The notes under the pieces: model-generated | What the model was told of the DNA's origin: nothing | The model's input: the letters and a program-made list of their open reading frames with translations, nothing else | The model's database searches: none | Made by a program: the position numbers and the translations under genes | In this document: piece after piece, positions 46,048 through 55,228 of the stretch | Position numbering within the stretch: the first letter of the stretch is position 1 | Layout: each line of letters starts with the position of its first letter | Assembly: GCF_047345485.1 (NCBI RefSeq) | Contig: NZ_JBLFEN010000001.1 | Location: forward strand, 732,527 to 796,526 | Origin: Jejuia sp047345485 | GTDB lineage: Bacteria > Bacteroidota > Bacteroidia > Flavobacteriales > Flavobacteriaceae | Direction of reading: 5' to 3' | DNA length: 64,000 nt

Positions 46048-46521
46048 ATGACGATTAAACTACTTACTATAGGAAAAACTGATAAAAAGGAACTTATATC
46101 CTTAATTGATGTTTATAAAAAACGATTAAATCACTATATAAAGTTTCAATTTGAAATTATTCCTGATATAAAAAATAGTAAGAATTTAAGTGAAAAAGAA
46201 CAAAAACAAAAAGAAGGTGAACTTATTTTGAAAAATATAACATCTACAGATGCTCTGGTTTTATTGGATGAAAACGGAAAACAATTTGATTCTGTTGGGT
46301 TTTCTAGCTATTTACAAAAGCATATGAATTCTGGAATAAAACAAGTAGTATTTGTTATTGGCGGACCTTATGGATTTTCTGATGATGTGTACAATACATC
46401 AAATGGTAAAATATCACTTTCTAAAATGACATTTTCACACCAAATGATTCGCTTATTTTTTATCGAACAATTGTATAGAGGCTTTACTATTTTGAGAAAT
46501 GAACCTTATCATCATAAATAA
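46048..46521 (+). CDS. rlmH: 23S rRNA (pseudouridine1915-N3)-methyltransferase RlmH
   Basis: 157 residues of the SPOUT family, which methylates pseudouridine 1915 of 23S rRNA in helix 69 on the assembled ribosome. Signatures: IGKTDKKELISL and YKKRLNHY near the N-terminus, LLDENGKQFDS, the SAM-binding knot VIGGPYGFSDDVY, and the C-terminal SHQMIRLFFIEQLYRGFTI ending in EPYHHK. The length is standard. Monocistronic, with a bidirectional terminator shared with hpf. Confidence 0.97.
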   Translation: MTIKLLTIGKTDKKELISLIDVYKKRLNHYIKFQFEIIPDIKNSKNLSEKEQKQKEGELILKNITSTDALVLLDENGKQFDSVGFSSYLQKHMNSGIKQVVFVIGGPYGFSDDVYNTSNGKISLSKMTFSHQMIRLFFIEQLYRGFTILRNEPYHHK

Positions 46522-46572
46522 GTTTTCAGTTTACAATTCTGGTTATCAATACTTACTAAAAAGCAAAAAAAA

Positions 46573-46600
46573 ATGACCAAAACACAATGTTTTCGGTCAT
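46573..46600. terminator. Bidirectional terminator between rlmH and hpf
   Basis: ATGACC...AAACA pairs with TGTTT...GGTCAT around a CAA loop. T-rich sequence follows on the + strand and a run of nine T follows on the minus strand, fitting convergent genes. Confidence 0.82.
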
Positions 46601-46627
46601 CTTTTATCTTTCGTAATCCGTAAATTT

Positions 46628-46927
46628 TTAGTGTGTTTTAAACACTTCTTTTCGTTTTTTTAGTTGCCTATCTAAATCTCTAATTGTTTCTCTAACAGAA
46701 ACTTCAAAGTTATGCTCATTTGATGTTGCAAATAGTCTAGGACCTGGTAAACTTAATTCTATATTACAAATTTTTCCTGCGTTATGATCTTTTTCGTCTT
46801 GTTTAAAATAAACCATTGCACTTATTAAAAACTCATATTTATTAAACAACTTCTCTAATTTTTCCTCTGTGAATTCTGATAGCGTTTTACTCACATCTAC
46901 ATTTACATATTGAAAATTTACTGTCAT
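46628..46927 (-). CDS. Short ribosome hibernation-promoting factor / RaiA family
   Basis: 99 residues, the short form of the family. It has VNVDVSKTLSEFTEEKLEKL, CNIELSLPGPRLFATSNEHN and the final DLDRQLKKRKE. These proteins bind the 30S decoding region during stationary phase and block translation or aid dimerisation. It lacks the C-terminal dimerisation domain of long HPF. It converges on rlmH, with the shared terminator between them. Confidence 0.9.
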   Translation of the reverse strand: MTVNFQYVNVDVSKTLSEFTEEKLEKLFNKYEFLISAMVYFKQDEKDHNAGKICNIELSLPGPRLFATSNEHNFEVSVRETIRDLDRQLKKRKEVFKTH

Positions 46928-47082
46928 AATCAGATTTTAATTTAGTTATTAATACTGATACAAGATACAAATTATAACCCTATTTGGAAATGACTAAAAT
47001 CATAAAAAAAAACTAAAATTTAATCTCTTTTTTGAAAGTAAAACCTAGGTATTTCGTCTACAAACATGTAAATCAATTTATT

Positions 47083-47466
47083 ATGAAAAACCAACAAACA
47101 AAAGATATTATAATTTTTGACGGTGAGTGTAATTTATGTAATGGTGTTGTAGGGTGGCTCTTAAAATTTGCTCCTAAAAATATGTTTTACTTTTTACCAT
47201 TTCAGTCTCCACAAGGGCAAAGGCTTTTAAAACAATATGGGTTTCCAACGGAACAATTAGATACCGTTATTTTAATAGACCAAGATGGACTAAAAACACA
47301 CTCTGATGGGTTTCTAAAAATTGTATCTAAAATACCAAAGTGGCAGCGTGTTGCAGCACTTTTAGCTTTTATTCCTAGACTAATTCGTGATTTTGTTTAT
47401 AAAACTGCTTCAAAAAATCGTGTAAAATGGTTTGGTACGTCTAATAGTTGTTCTATTAGCCTTTAA
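47083..47466 (+). CDS. DCC-family thiol-disulfide oxidoreductase-like protein
   Basis: From ATG 47083 the protein is 127 residues: MKNQQTKDIIIFDGECNLCNG. The D-x-x-C-x-x-C motif (DGECNLC), the later FLPFQSPQG and the RDFVYKTASKNRVKWFG tail define the DCC (DUF393) family. A thioredoxin-like redox role is proposed for the family; partners are unknown. The longer TTG start at 47032 adds a basic stretch not typical of the family and is rejected. It converges on the oxidoreductase gene. Confidence 0.87.
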   Translation: MKNQQTKDIIIFDGECNLCNGVVGWLLKFAPKNMFYFLPFQSPQGQRLLKQYGFPTEQLDTVILIDQDGLKTHSDGFLKIVSKIPKWQRVAALLAFIPRLIRDFVYKTASKNRVKWFGTSNSCSISL

Positions 47467-47485
47467 AACTTAAAATACAATACAT

Positions 47486-48496
47486 TTATTCTAGTATTTC
47501 TATTTGCTTTAAAATTTGAGATTCTGTTACCAAATAAGGCTTATTATTTCTAATAGTTTGATACATATCTTCAAAAATATTTAAATAACTAGATTTGATA
47601 GATGCTACATGTTCTTGTTTTTTTGTAATACCATCTTCATAATAGGTTAATACACCTTCTTTATCTTTTACTTCAACGCCATATTGCAAATCGTCTGGTT
47701 GTATTCCTGCTTCTATTTGGTCTTCTTGTACGTCTGTTCTCTCTTTAACATATGCTCCATTTTTTCCATATAAAATAAATGCGGGCATGGGGTTAGCCAC
47801 TAATAAACTTGCGGTAATAAATACTTGTAATCCGTTAGGGTATTTTAAATGTACTTGTGCATAATCGTCAATTTTAGTGTTAGGTCTAAATTGTCCAGAG
47901 GTTTTAGTCCATGCTATTGGCTCACCAAATAAAGAAATTGCTGCATCAATTACATGAGCACCTAAATTATACAAAACACTATTTCCTGGAACTGCCAATT
48001 CTTTAGAAATAGTATCACTTAGTTTATAAACATACCTATCGTATCTAAAATGCACTTCTATTAAATCGCCTAGTTTACCTGATTTTAATACGTTTTTTAC
48101 AGATAAATAATCACTATCATAACGCCTGTTTTGATATGGTAAAATATATTTATTATGTTTTTTTGCTGTTTTGTACAACGTCTTAGCTTCCTTTAAAGTT
48201 ACGGTAAATGGCTTTTCCATTACAACATGTTTTCCTGCTTTTATCGCCTTTAACCCAAACTCAAAATGTGTAGGACTTGGCGTGTTTACAATAACAAGCT
48301 CAATATTTGAGTCATTCAAAAATTCATCAACACTATTATAACTAATAATATTTGGGTATTTAGACTTAGCATTTTTTTTTGTTCGTTCTACAATAGCATA
48401 TAAATCGAAACCTGAATGTAACTCTAAAAACGGACAGTGGAATAAACGTCCGGATTTGCCGTATGATAACACGCCTGTTTTTATATTATGAGCCAT
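47486..48496 (-). CDS. Gfo/Idh/MocA-family oxidoreductase
   Basis: 336 residues. The N-terminal Rossmann fold has GVLSYGKSGRLFHCPFL, VIVNTPSPTHFEFGLKAIKAG and the family's HVVMEKPF. The catalytic domain has LPYQNRRYDSDYLSVKNVL, SVLYNLGAHVIDAAISLFG (dehydrogenase His/Asp region) and FHxP-type features similar to YvaA/scyllo-inositol dehydrogenase relatives. These enzymes oxidise or reduce sugars or inositols with NAD(P). The substrate cannot be fixed; no sugar genes are adjacent. Divergent from rdgB. Confidence 0.88.
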   Translation of the reverse strand: MAHNIKTGVLSYGKSGRLFHCPFLELHSGFDLYAIVERTKKNAKSKYPNIISYNSVDEFLNDSNIELVIVNTPSPTHFEFGLKAIKAGKHVVMEKPFTVTLKEAKTLYKTAKKHNKYILPYQNRRYDSDYLSVKNVLKSGKLGDLIEVHFRYDRYVYKLSDTISKELAVPGNSVLYNLGAHVIDAAISLFGEPIAWTKTSGQFRPNTKIDDYAQVHLKYPNGLQVFITASLLVANPMPAFILYGKNGAYVKERTDVQEDQIEAGIQPDDLQYGVEVKDKEGVLTYYEDGITKKQEHVASIKSSYLNIFEDMYQTIRNNKPYLVTESQILKQIEILE

Positions 48497-48605
48497 TTGC
48501 GAAATTTTTGTTGTAATTAAGTTGAAAAATGAATAATACTAATTTAGCGTTTTTTTATATAAATCATTATAATTGCAGACTAAGTTTCATTTTTAAAATA
48601 GCACA

Positions 48606-49184
48606 ATGCAACTCGTTTTTGCCACAAATAATAAAAATAAATTAAAAGAAGTTAAAGCCTTAATTCCTAAAAGGATTAAGCTTTTAAGTTTGAAAGATAT
48701 TGGGTGTTTTGAAGATATACCAGAAACTCAAAATACCATAAAAGGCAATGCTATTCAAAAAGCAGAGTTTATAAAAACAAATTATGGGTACGATTGTTTT
48801 GCCGATGATACTGGTTTAGAAGTACAAGCCTTAAATGGCGAACCTGGTGTTTATTCCGCTAGGTATGCTGGACCTCAAAGAGATGATACAGATAATATGG
48901 ATTTACTTTTAAAAAAATTAGAATCTAAATCTACTAGAAATGGTCAGTTTAAAACCGTAATTGCATTGCATTTAAACAATAAACTCACAACATTTGAGGG
49001 TATTTGTAAAGGAGAAATTACAACGTTTAAACATGGTGAAGGTGGTTTTGGATACGATCCAATTTTTAAACCAGATGATTATAACCAAACATTTGCAGAA
49101 ATGGATTTACATTTAAAAAATAAAATAGGACACCGTGGTAAAGCTACCATACAATTAGTAGCGTTTTTGAGTAAAATTTCTTAA
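48606..49184 (+). CDS. rdgB: Non-canonical purine NTP pyrophosphatase (RdgB/HAM1)
   Basis: 192 residues. This enzyme hydrolyses dITP, XTP and ITP to monophosphates and keeps deaminated purines out of DNA. Family motifs: FATNNKNKLKEVK at the N-terminus, the catalytic FADDTGLEVQALNGEPGVYSARYAG-type block (seen in two parts, FADDTGLEVQALNG and GVYSARYAG), GFGYDPIF and SKIGHRG-like KIGHRGKA near the C-terminus. The length is standard. It lies 53 bp before rsh and may share its transcript. Confidence 0.96.
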   Translation: MQLVFATNNKNKLKEVKALIPKRIKLLSLKDIGCFEDIPETQNTIKGNAIQKAEFIKTNYGYDCFADDTGLEVQALNGEPGVYSARYAGPQRDDTDNMDLLLKKLESKSTRNGQFKTVIALHLNNKLTTFEGICKGEITTFKHGEGGFGYDPIFKPDDYNQTFAEMDLHLKNKIGHRGKATIQLVAFLSKIS

Positions 49185-49237
49185 AAAAACCGAAAATCTC
49201 TATTGGCTATTCGCCATGATTATATTATTTTTATTCG

Positions 49238-51457
49238 ATGTCTGAAGAAGAGATCGAAAAAGAAAATAAAGCAATTGCAAAAGCCTACAAAAATCTTTTA
49301 AAAGTAAGTTATACAAACTTGTCTGATGATGACAAAAAACTTATAAGAAAAGCATTTGAAGTTGCTTTAGATGGGCACAAAACACAGCGTCGAAAATCTG
49401 GTGAAGCTTATATTTTTCATCCATTAGCGGTAGCTCGCATTGTAGCCCAAGAAATTGGCTTAGATGCAATATCTATTGCTGCGGCATTACTTCATGATGT
49501 TGTAGAAGATTGTGAAGACTATTCCATTGACGATATAGAACAATTATTTGGTGAAACCGTAGCTAGAATTGTTTATGGTCTCACAAAAATATCCTCCTTA
49601 AGTAAAGAGCAGGATATGGATGTGTCTCTACAAGCTGAAAACTTCAGGAAAATGCTATTAACTCTAAATGATGATGTAAGAGTTATCATTATAAAAATAG
49701 CAGATCGTTTGCACAATATGCAAACTATGGATGCTATGCGCCCGGATAAACAGGTTAAAATTGCTTCTGAAACACTTTATATATACGCACCCTTAGCACA
49801 TAGAATTGGACTTTATAATATTAAAAGTGAGCTTGAAGACCTTTCACTTAAATACACAGAGCCAGAGGTTTATAAAGATATTCTAGATAAAATAAAAGCC
49901 AGCAAAGAAGAACAAGATAAATACATTGAGCAATTTAGTGCTGTTATAAAAAAGTCTTTAGATAGAGAAAATTTTGAATACACTATAAAAGGGCGTCCAA
50001 AATCTATTTTTTCCATACGCAAAAAGATGGTAAAACAAGGGGTTGCCTTTGATGAAGTATATGATAAGTTTGCAATACGTATCATATATAAAGGTGAAGA
50101 AGAAAACGAAAAGTTTTTAGCATGGAAAATTTATTCAATTGTTACAGATCATTTTAGACCAAACCCACTTAGACTACGCGATTGGATTTCATCACCCAAA
50201 AGTACTGGTTACGAAGCATTGCATATTACTGTTATGGGGCCAAAAGGCAATTGGGTAGAAGTGCAAATTCGCAGTAATCGAATGAATGAGATTGCAGAAA
50301 AAGGATATGCAGCCCACTACAAATATAAACAAGGTGAAGAAAAAGAAGATAGTTTAGAAAAATGGATTAACAAACTACAAGAAGCACTTGAAAACCCAAG
50401 CTTAAATGCTGTAGATTTTGTAGAACAATTTAAGCTTAACTTATATGCTCAAGAAATATTTGTATTTACTCCTGCTGGCGAATTAAAATCGCTTCCTAAA
50501 GGTGCAACCTCTTTAGATTTTGCATTTAGTATACATACCGAAGTTGGTATGCAAACTAGAGGCGCTAAAGTAAATGGAAAACTTGTACCATTAAGTCATG
50601 AATTAAAAAGTGGTGACCAAGTGGAGGTTATTACATCTAAAGTCTCCAAACCTAATGCCAACTGGCTTAATTACACAACCACTGCACGAGCAAGAGCAAA
50701 AATAAAATCTGCACTCAAAGAAGATAGAAAAATTATTGGTGAAGAAGGTAAAGAAATTTTAAGGCGTAAACTAAAACAGCTTAAAATTACACTTAATGAA
50801 TCTTCTGTTAACGATTTAGTACGCCATTTTAATCTGCAAACAAGTTTAGACTTATTTTATCGCATAGGTATTGGCTCTATTGACAATACAATGCTTAAAG
50901 ATTTTGCGTCTTCTAGAAGTAATGTACTGGTAAGCTTTATTAAGAATAAAATATCTAGAAAGCAAAGTATTTCAAAAGAACAAATAGAAAAAGAAGAAAT
51001 TACATCTAATTACGATTCACTTGTTTTTGGAAAAGAAGAAGAAAAGCTAGATTATAAATTATCTAATTGTTGTAATCCAATTCCTGGAGATCACGTTTTC
51101 GGGTTTTTAACAGTTTCAGAAGGTATTAAAGTACACAAGCATAATTGCCCTAATGCGCTAAGTCTACAATCTAATTATGCATATAGAATTATGCTAGCAA
51201 AATGGATAGATTCTAGCCAACAGGAATACACTACAGAAATTAAAATTTCTGGAATAGATCACCTAGGATTGGTAAATGATATTACTAAAGTAATTTCTGG
51301 AAATTTACACATAAACATGAAAAGCTTAAGTTTTGAAACTGATGATGGTATCTTCTCTGGTAAAATAAAGTTAGCAGTTAAGAACAAGGCATTGTTGAAA
51401 AAAATATTAGATAATCTTAAAAAAATTAATGGTATTGATAAGGTTTCCAGAGTTTAA
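49238..51457 (+). CDS. Bifunctional (p)ppGpp synthetase/hydrolase (RelA/SpoT homologue)
   Basis: 739 residues, the long RSH form. The hydrolase HD domain has YIFHPLAVARIV and H86-DVVED; the metal-site sequence looks intact, so hydrolase activity is expected. The synthetase domain spans about 235-350 (GRPKSIFSIRKKM, DKFAIRIIY, STGYEALHITVMG). A TGS domain (about 405-465; FVFTPAGELKSLPKGATSLDF), a Cys-containing region (LSNCCNPIPGDHVFGF, HKHNCPNA) and a C-terminal ACT domain follow. It controls the stringent response. First gene of rsh-fur-purA with 22 and 15 bp gaps. Confidence 0.95.
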   Translation: MSEEEIEKENKAIAKAYKNLLKVSYTNLSDDDKKLIRKAFEVALDGHKTQRRKSGEAYIFHPLAVARIVAQEIGLDAISIAAALLHDVVEDCEDYSIDDIEQLFGETVARIVYGLTKISSLSKEQDMDVSLQAENFRKMLLTLNDDVRVIIIKIADRLHNMQTMDAMRPDKQVKIASETLYIYAPLAHRIGLYNIKSELEDLSLKYTEPEVYKDILDKIKASKEEQDKYIEQFSAVIKKSLDRENFEYTIKGRPKSIFSIRKKMVKQGVAFDEVYDKFAIRIIYKGEEENEKFLAWKIYSIVTDHFRPNPLRLRDWISSPKSTGYEALHITVMGPKGNWVEVQIRSNRMNEIAEKGYAAHYKYKQGEEKEDSLEKWINKLQEALENPSLNAVDFVEQFKLNLYAQEIFVFTPAGELKSLPKGATSLDFAFSIHTEVGMQTRGAKVNGKLVPLSHELKSGDQVEVITSKVSKPNANWLNYTTTARARAKIKSALKEDRKIIGEEGKEILRRKLKQLKITLNESSVNDLVRHFNLQTSLDLFYRIGIGSIDNTMLKDFASSRSNVLVSFIKNKISRKQSISKEQIEKEEITSNYDSLVFGKEEEKLDYKLSNCCNPIPGDHVFGFLTVSEGIKVHKHNCPNALSLQSNYAYRIMLAKWIDSSQQEYTTEIKISGIDHLGLVNDITKVISGNLHINMKSLSFETDDGIFSGKIKLAVKNKALLKKILDNLKKINGIDKVSRV

Positions 51458-51479
51458 AGTGTAAATTTGCCTCGCAATT

Positions 51480-51947
51480 ATGAATTCGAATACAGATAGT
51501 AAAAATCAGGAGATTGTAAAAAGTGTATTTACAAGCTTTTTAGAAGAAAACGGGCACAGAAAAACACCTGAACGCTACGCTATACTCCAAGAAATTTATA
51601 ACAACCAAGAACATTTTGATATTGAGTCACTTTATCTCAATATGAAAAATAAAAATTATCGAGTTTCTAGAGCTACACTTTATAATACTATTGAGCTTCT
51701 TTTAGAATGTAAATTGGTAAGAAAACACCAATTTGGGCAAAGTCAAGCACATTACGAAAAATCTTATTTTGATAGACAGCACGATCATGTTATCTTAACA
51801 GACACTGGTGAAGTTATTGAGTTTTGTGATCCACGAATTCAATCTATCAAAAAAACTATTGAGGAAGTTTTCAATATAGAAATTAATAACCACTCACTTT
51901 ATTTTTACGGAAATAGAAAAACTCCTGAAGACACTCAGGATAACTAA
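51480..51947 (+). CDS. Fur/PerR-family transcriptional repressor
   Basis: 155 residues. The winged helix has RKTPERYAILQEIYNN, HFDIESLYLNMKNKNYRVSRATLYNTIELLLECKLV. The dimerisation domain has the HDHVILTDTGEVIEFCDPRI stretch with the HDH metal site. The structural CxxC pair of classical Fur after HDH is absent (ILTDTG instead of a C-x-x-C run), so structural zinc binding may be lost. Which metal or peroxide it senses is not decided by sequence. Embedded between rsh and purA, apparently one operon. Confidence 0.9.
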   Translation: MNSNTDSKNQEIVKSVFTSFLEENGHRKTPERYAILQEIYNNQEHFDIESLYLNMKNKNYRVSRATLYNTIELLLECKLVRKHQFGQSQAHYEKSYFDRQHDHVILTDTGEVIEFCDPRIQSIKKTIEEVFNIEINNHSLYFYGNRKTPEDTQDN

Positions 51948-51962
51948 CTAATTTATTTTACA

Positions 51963-53237
51963 ATGGCAGTAGATTTACTACTAGGATTACAATGGGGAGA
52001 CGAAGGCAAGGGAAAAATTGTTGACGTATTAACTAAAAACTATAATATTATTGCGCGCTTTCAAGGTGGGCCAAATGCAGGACACACGTTAGTTTTTAAT
52101 GGCAGAAAGCATGTACTACACACTATACCCTCTGGTATTTTTCATGATGAAGCTACAAATCTAGTAGGTAATGGTGTTGTGATAGATCCTGTTATTTTTA
52201 AAAAAGAATTAGATAAGCTTGAGGAACAGGATGTAGATTATAGAAAATCTTTACTAATTTCAAGAAAAGCACATATTATATTACCTACGCATCGATTATT
52301 AGATGCGGCAAGCGAAGCTTCTAAAGGAAAAGCAAAAATTGGTTCTACATTAAAAGGTATTGGACCAACTTACATGGATAAAACTGGAAGAAACGGTATT
52401 CGTGTAGGCGATTTAGAATTAAGCGATTGGAAAGAACGTTATCGTAGTTTAGCTGACAAGCACGAATCTATGATTGATTACTACAATGCTGCTATTGAAT
52501 ATGATTTGGCTGAATTAGAAACTGAATTTTTTGAAGCTGTGAAAGTTTTGAAATCTTTAAAGTTTATAGACTCTGAAGAGTATGTATACCAAGCACAAAA
52601 AACAGGAAAAACAATTTTAGCAGAAGGTGCTCAAGGCTCTTTACTTGATATTGATTTTGGAACTTATCCTTTTGTAACCTCTAGCAACACTACAGCAGCT
52701 GGTGCTTGTACTGGCTTAGGTGTTGCACCAAACCAAATAGGTGAAGTTTTTGGTATATTCAAGGCCTATACTACAAGAGTAGGTTCTGGGCCATTTCCTA
52801 CTGAATTATTTGATGAAGATGGTGCAACTATGGCAAAAGTTGGACATGAATTTGGCGCTACTACTGGCCGACCAAGACGTTGTGGCTGGTTAGATTTAGT
52901 TGCCTTAAAATATGCTGTGCAAGTAAATGGAGTTACACAATTAAATATGATGAAAGGCGATGTACTCTCTGGTTTTAAAACCCTAAAAGTATGTACTGCA
53001 TATAAATATAAAGGTGAAGAAATTAAACATTTACCTTATAATATTGAGCCAGAAAATGTAGCGCCTATTTACACAGAATTTAAAGGTTGGAGTGAAGATT
53101 TAACTGAAATGACAGAAGCTTCTCAATTACCAGCAGCATTAAACGATTATATTGATTTCCTAGAAAAAGAACTAGAAACACCAATCTCTATTGTTTCAGT
53201 TGGTCCTGATAGAAAGCAGACTATTTTTAGATCATAA
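51963..53237 (+). CDS. purA: Adenylosuccinate synthetase
   Basis: 424 residues. It joins IMP and aspartate using GTP in AMP synthesis. Signatures: LQWGDEGKGKIVD (P-loop and catalytic Asp), FQGGPNAGHTLV with catalytic His, GIGPTYMDKTGRNGIRVGD, EGAQGSLLDIDFGTYPFVTS, and late GRPRRCGWLDLVAL and VSVGPDRKQTI. The length is standard. It ends the rsh-fur-purA unit; IMP/GTP use and ppGpp control are related, since PurA is a known ppGpp target in several bacteria. Confidence 0.97.
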   Translation: MAVDLLLGLQWGDEGKGKIVDVLTKNYNIIARFQGGPNAGHTLVFNGRKHVLHTIPSGIFHDEATNLVGNGVVIDPVIFKKELDKLEEQDVDYRKSLLISRKAHIILPTHRLLDAASEASKGKAKIGSTLKGIGPTYMDKTGRNGIRVGDLELSDWKERYRSLADKHESMIDYYNAAIEYDLAELETEFFEAVKVLKSLKFIDSEEYVYQAQKTGKTILAEGAQGSLLDIDFGTYPFVTSSNTTAAGACTGLGVAPNQIGEVFGIFKAYTTRVGSGPFPTELFDEDGATMAKVGHEFGATTGRPRRCGWLDLVALKYAVQVNGVTQLNMMKGDVLSGFKTLKVCTAYKYKGEEIKHLPYNIEPENVAPIYTEFKGWSEDLTEMTEASQLPAALNDYIDFLEKELETPISIVSVGPDRKQTIFRS

Positions 53238-53263
53238 AAACTCATATTTTTAATAAAATAAAT

Positions 53264-53294
53264 AAAGGTATAATCAGTAGATTATGCCTTTTTT
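53264..53294 (+). terminator. Terminator after purA
   Basis: AAAGGTATAATC pairs with GATTATGCCTTT (one T-G pair) around AGTA, followed by a T run. It ends the rsh-fur-purA transcript. Confidence 0.8.
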
Positions 53295-53316
53295 GATATT
53301 GCAAAGTCTACAATTG

Positions 53317-54060
53317 TTATTCGTTTAAGGTAACCTTGACCGTCTCAGTTTCAACTTTAGACAATAATTGCAGTTTCCCTTTTTCAAACAAATCATCTAG
53401 GTCGGTTAAGGCAACGTCTAAAGTTTCTGGTTTATAATTATTGTAATCTGCAAATGTTATACCCTCTATTACTCGTTTGTTATAAGCTTCTCTAAAACGA
53501 ATCCCTCCACCGTTTACTGCATAACTATACGCTAAATAATCTAACGTAAAATCGGTTTTATTAATCCAATACACAAACGTATCATCATGATCTGTTCCGC
53601 CACCTTCTTCATTAAAAGTAACTCCTATTTCGTAATAAGTTTTTCCATTTATAGTATCCTCACCTAAAAGTTCCTTTTTTACTGCTGCTGCATTTAAACC
53701 ATAAGGCAGTTGTGCAAAGTAATGCACACTATTCACACTATTTGAAAGTTTTAACTTTATGGCATCAGGTATTTGTATTAATGTGCCATTAACATAGCGC
53801 TTAAAATCACTATTGGTTAATACATCTCTAATTATGCCTAGGCTATCCTCAATAATACGCTCATATTGAAAAGCGCCACCATTTTTAATGGATTTATAAT
53901 TAGTGTTTCTAAAGTTAAAAGAAATAGTACTTTTTTCGCAACTACCACTACAATGGTTTTCAATAGCTTTATCTATAATTGCTTGAGCAGTTAATGTTTT
54001 AGGCGAAGTATTACATGATACTAATAGACAAGCAAAAATTAAAGAGCAAAAGAATTTCAT
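53317..54060 (-). CDS. Lipoprotein of DUF6503-like family
   Basis: 247 residues with lipobox LLVSC (Cys16). The mature part begins with TLTAQAIIDKAIENHCSGS and contains DVLTNSDFKRYVNG, FNEEGGGTDHDDTFVYWIN and DYLAYSYAVNGGGIRFREAY, with the beta-rich look of lipid-binding or LolA-like folds. I recall the 'QAIIDKAIE.H' opening and the GGGTDHDD block from flavobacterial proteins annotated DUF6503; this is from memory. Function unknown. It starts 15 bp after the antiporter gene's stop on the same strand, so the two are probably co-transcribed. Confidence 0.68.
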   Translation of the reverse strand: MKFFCSLIFACLLVSCNTSPKTLTAQAIIDKAIENHCSGSCEKSTISFNFRNTNYKSIKNGGAFQYERIIEDSLGIIRDVLTNSDFKRYVNGTLIQIPDAIKLKLSNSVNSVHYFAQLPYGLNAAAVKKELLGEDTINGKTYYEIGVTFNEEGGGTDHDDTFVYWINKTDFTLDYLAYSYAVNGGGIRFREAYNKRVIEGITFADYNNYKPETLDVALTDLDDLFEKGKLQLLSKVETETVKVTLNE

Positions 54061-54075
54061 ATAATATGGATGATT

Positions 54076-55026
54076 TTAGGTATTACTATTTATAAAAACA
54101 AAAGCCATAAATGCACTATAACCCAATACAAGGAAAAAACCCTTATATCTACTGATTTGCATACGCTTAGGAATAAAAATAAGAGGAATAAGTACTGCTG
54201 CGAAACCTAGCATCCAAAAAATATCATTGGTTAATATCTGTGGTTCTGTAACTGTTATGGGTTTTACAAGCGATGTAAGACCTAATACGGAAGCAATATT
54301 AAATATATTAGAACCAATTAGGTTACCTAAAGAAATGGCTTTTTCTTGTTTAGCAGCAGCAATTACAGAAGCTGCTAATTCTGGGACACTAGTACCAATA
54401 GCAATTAAAGATACGCCAATTACGGCTTCACTTACACCAACGGAACGCGCAATTTCTTTAGAGCCATCTACCAACCAATCGCTTCCAAAATATAAAGCAA
54501 CAGCCCCAATAAGTAACCAAATTGCTATTTTAAAGTTTGATACTTTTTCTAAAGCTTCATCTACGTCATCAACAACTACTTCTTTTTTTGCATTTCGTAT
54601 CAACACAAAAAGAAATACGGCAAGCCCTATAAATAATGTGCCACCTTCTAGTGCAGTTAACACATTATCGTTTTTCAAGAAATAATATAGCACTAATGAA
54701 AAAAGCATCATTATAGGCCAATTCAATTTATAAAACGATTTATCTACTGCAATAGGACCAACCAAGGCGGTAACACCCAGTACTAAACCAATATTAGCAA
54801 TATTAGAACCTACAACGTTATTTATAGCTATGGCTGGAGAGCCAGATAAAGCTGCTTGTAAACTTACTAATAACTCTGGTGCCGAGGTAGCGAAGGATAC
54901 CACCGTCATCCCAATTACCATTTTTGAGATATTAAATTTAAACGAAAGTGCTACAGAAGAACGTACCAAATACTCTCCACCTACTACCAATAATATAAAA
55001 CCAAGAATGACCCAAAGGATACTCAT
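54076..55026 (-). CDS. Calcium/sodium antiporter (CaCA family, YrbG-like)
   Basis: 316 residues with ten to eleven membrane helices in two inverted halves. Each half has the alpha-repeat: SFATSAPELLVSLQAAL plus NNVVGSNIANIGLVLG in the first, AIGTSVPELAASVIAAA plus GNLIGSNIFNIASVLG in the second. A short charged cytoplasmic loop (VVVDDVDEALEKVS) separates them. The family exchanges Na+ or K+ for Ca2+ across the inner membrane. It is divergent from the BlaI operon; operator-like dyads lie between, close to its start. Confidence 0.93.
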   Translation of the reverse strand: MSILWVILGFILLVVGGEYLVRSSVALSFKFNISKMVIGMTVVSFATSAPELLVSLQAALSGSPAIAINNVVGSNIANIGLVLGVTALVGPIAVDKSFYKLNWPIMMLFSLVLYYFLKNDNVLTALEGGTLFIGLAVFLFVLIRNAKKEVVVDDVDEALEKVSNFKIAIWLLIGAVALYFGSDWLVDGSKEIARSVGVSEAVIGVSLIAIGTSVPELAASVIAAAKQEKAISLGNLIGSNIFNIASVLGLTSLVKPITVTEPQILTNDIFWMLGFAAVLIPLIFIPKRMQISRYKGFFLVLGYSAFMAFVFINSNT

Positions 55027-55104
55027 AAACTATTTTTTTGCGAAGATAATATTAAGAATTAACGATTTATAATTTTTAATTTATGATTTATAAACAGTTA
55101 CAAA

Positions 55105-55170
55105 AACTAAAAATTTCGTTAAATAACTATATTTTTAGTTTTATAACTATAAAAATAGTTTACATTTGTA
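55105..55170 (+). promoter_or_regulatory. Periodic triple operator and promoter of the blaI-M56 operon
   Basis: Three 16-bp dyads start at 55105, 55125 and 55145, exactly 20 bp apart: AACTAAAAATTTCGTT, AACTATATTTTTAGTT and AACTATAAAAATAGTT. Directly after the third is TACATTTGTA (55161-55170), which contains TACATTTG (a TAnnTTTG -7 box) and also fits TACAnnTGTA, the core seen in BlaI/MecI/CopY operators. A bound repressor would cover the promoter. No clear -33 TTG is present. Sites are seen directly; binding by the BlaI protein is inferred. Confidence 0.65.
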
Positions 55171-55228
55171 ACTCACCTACTTTGCAAACATTAATTTAAA
55201 CTGTGAAGGTAGAAACGTTTACTGATTG

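Noticed and set aside
47032..47082. TTG extension of the DCC protein
   Set aside because: The ATG at 47083 gives the normal family start; the extension adds an atypical basic stretch.
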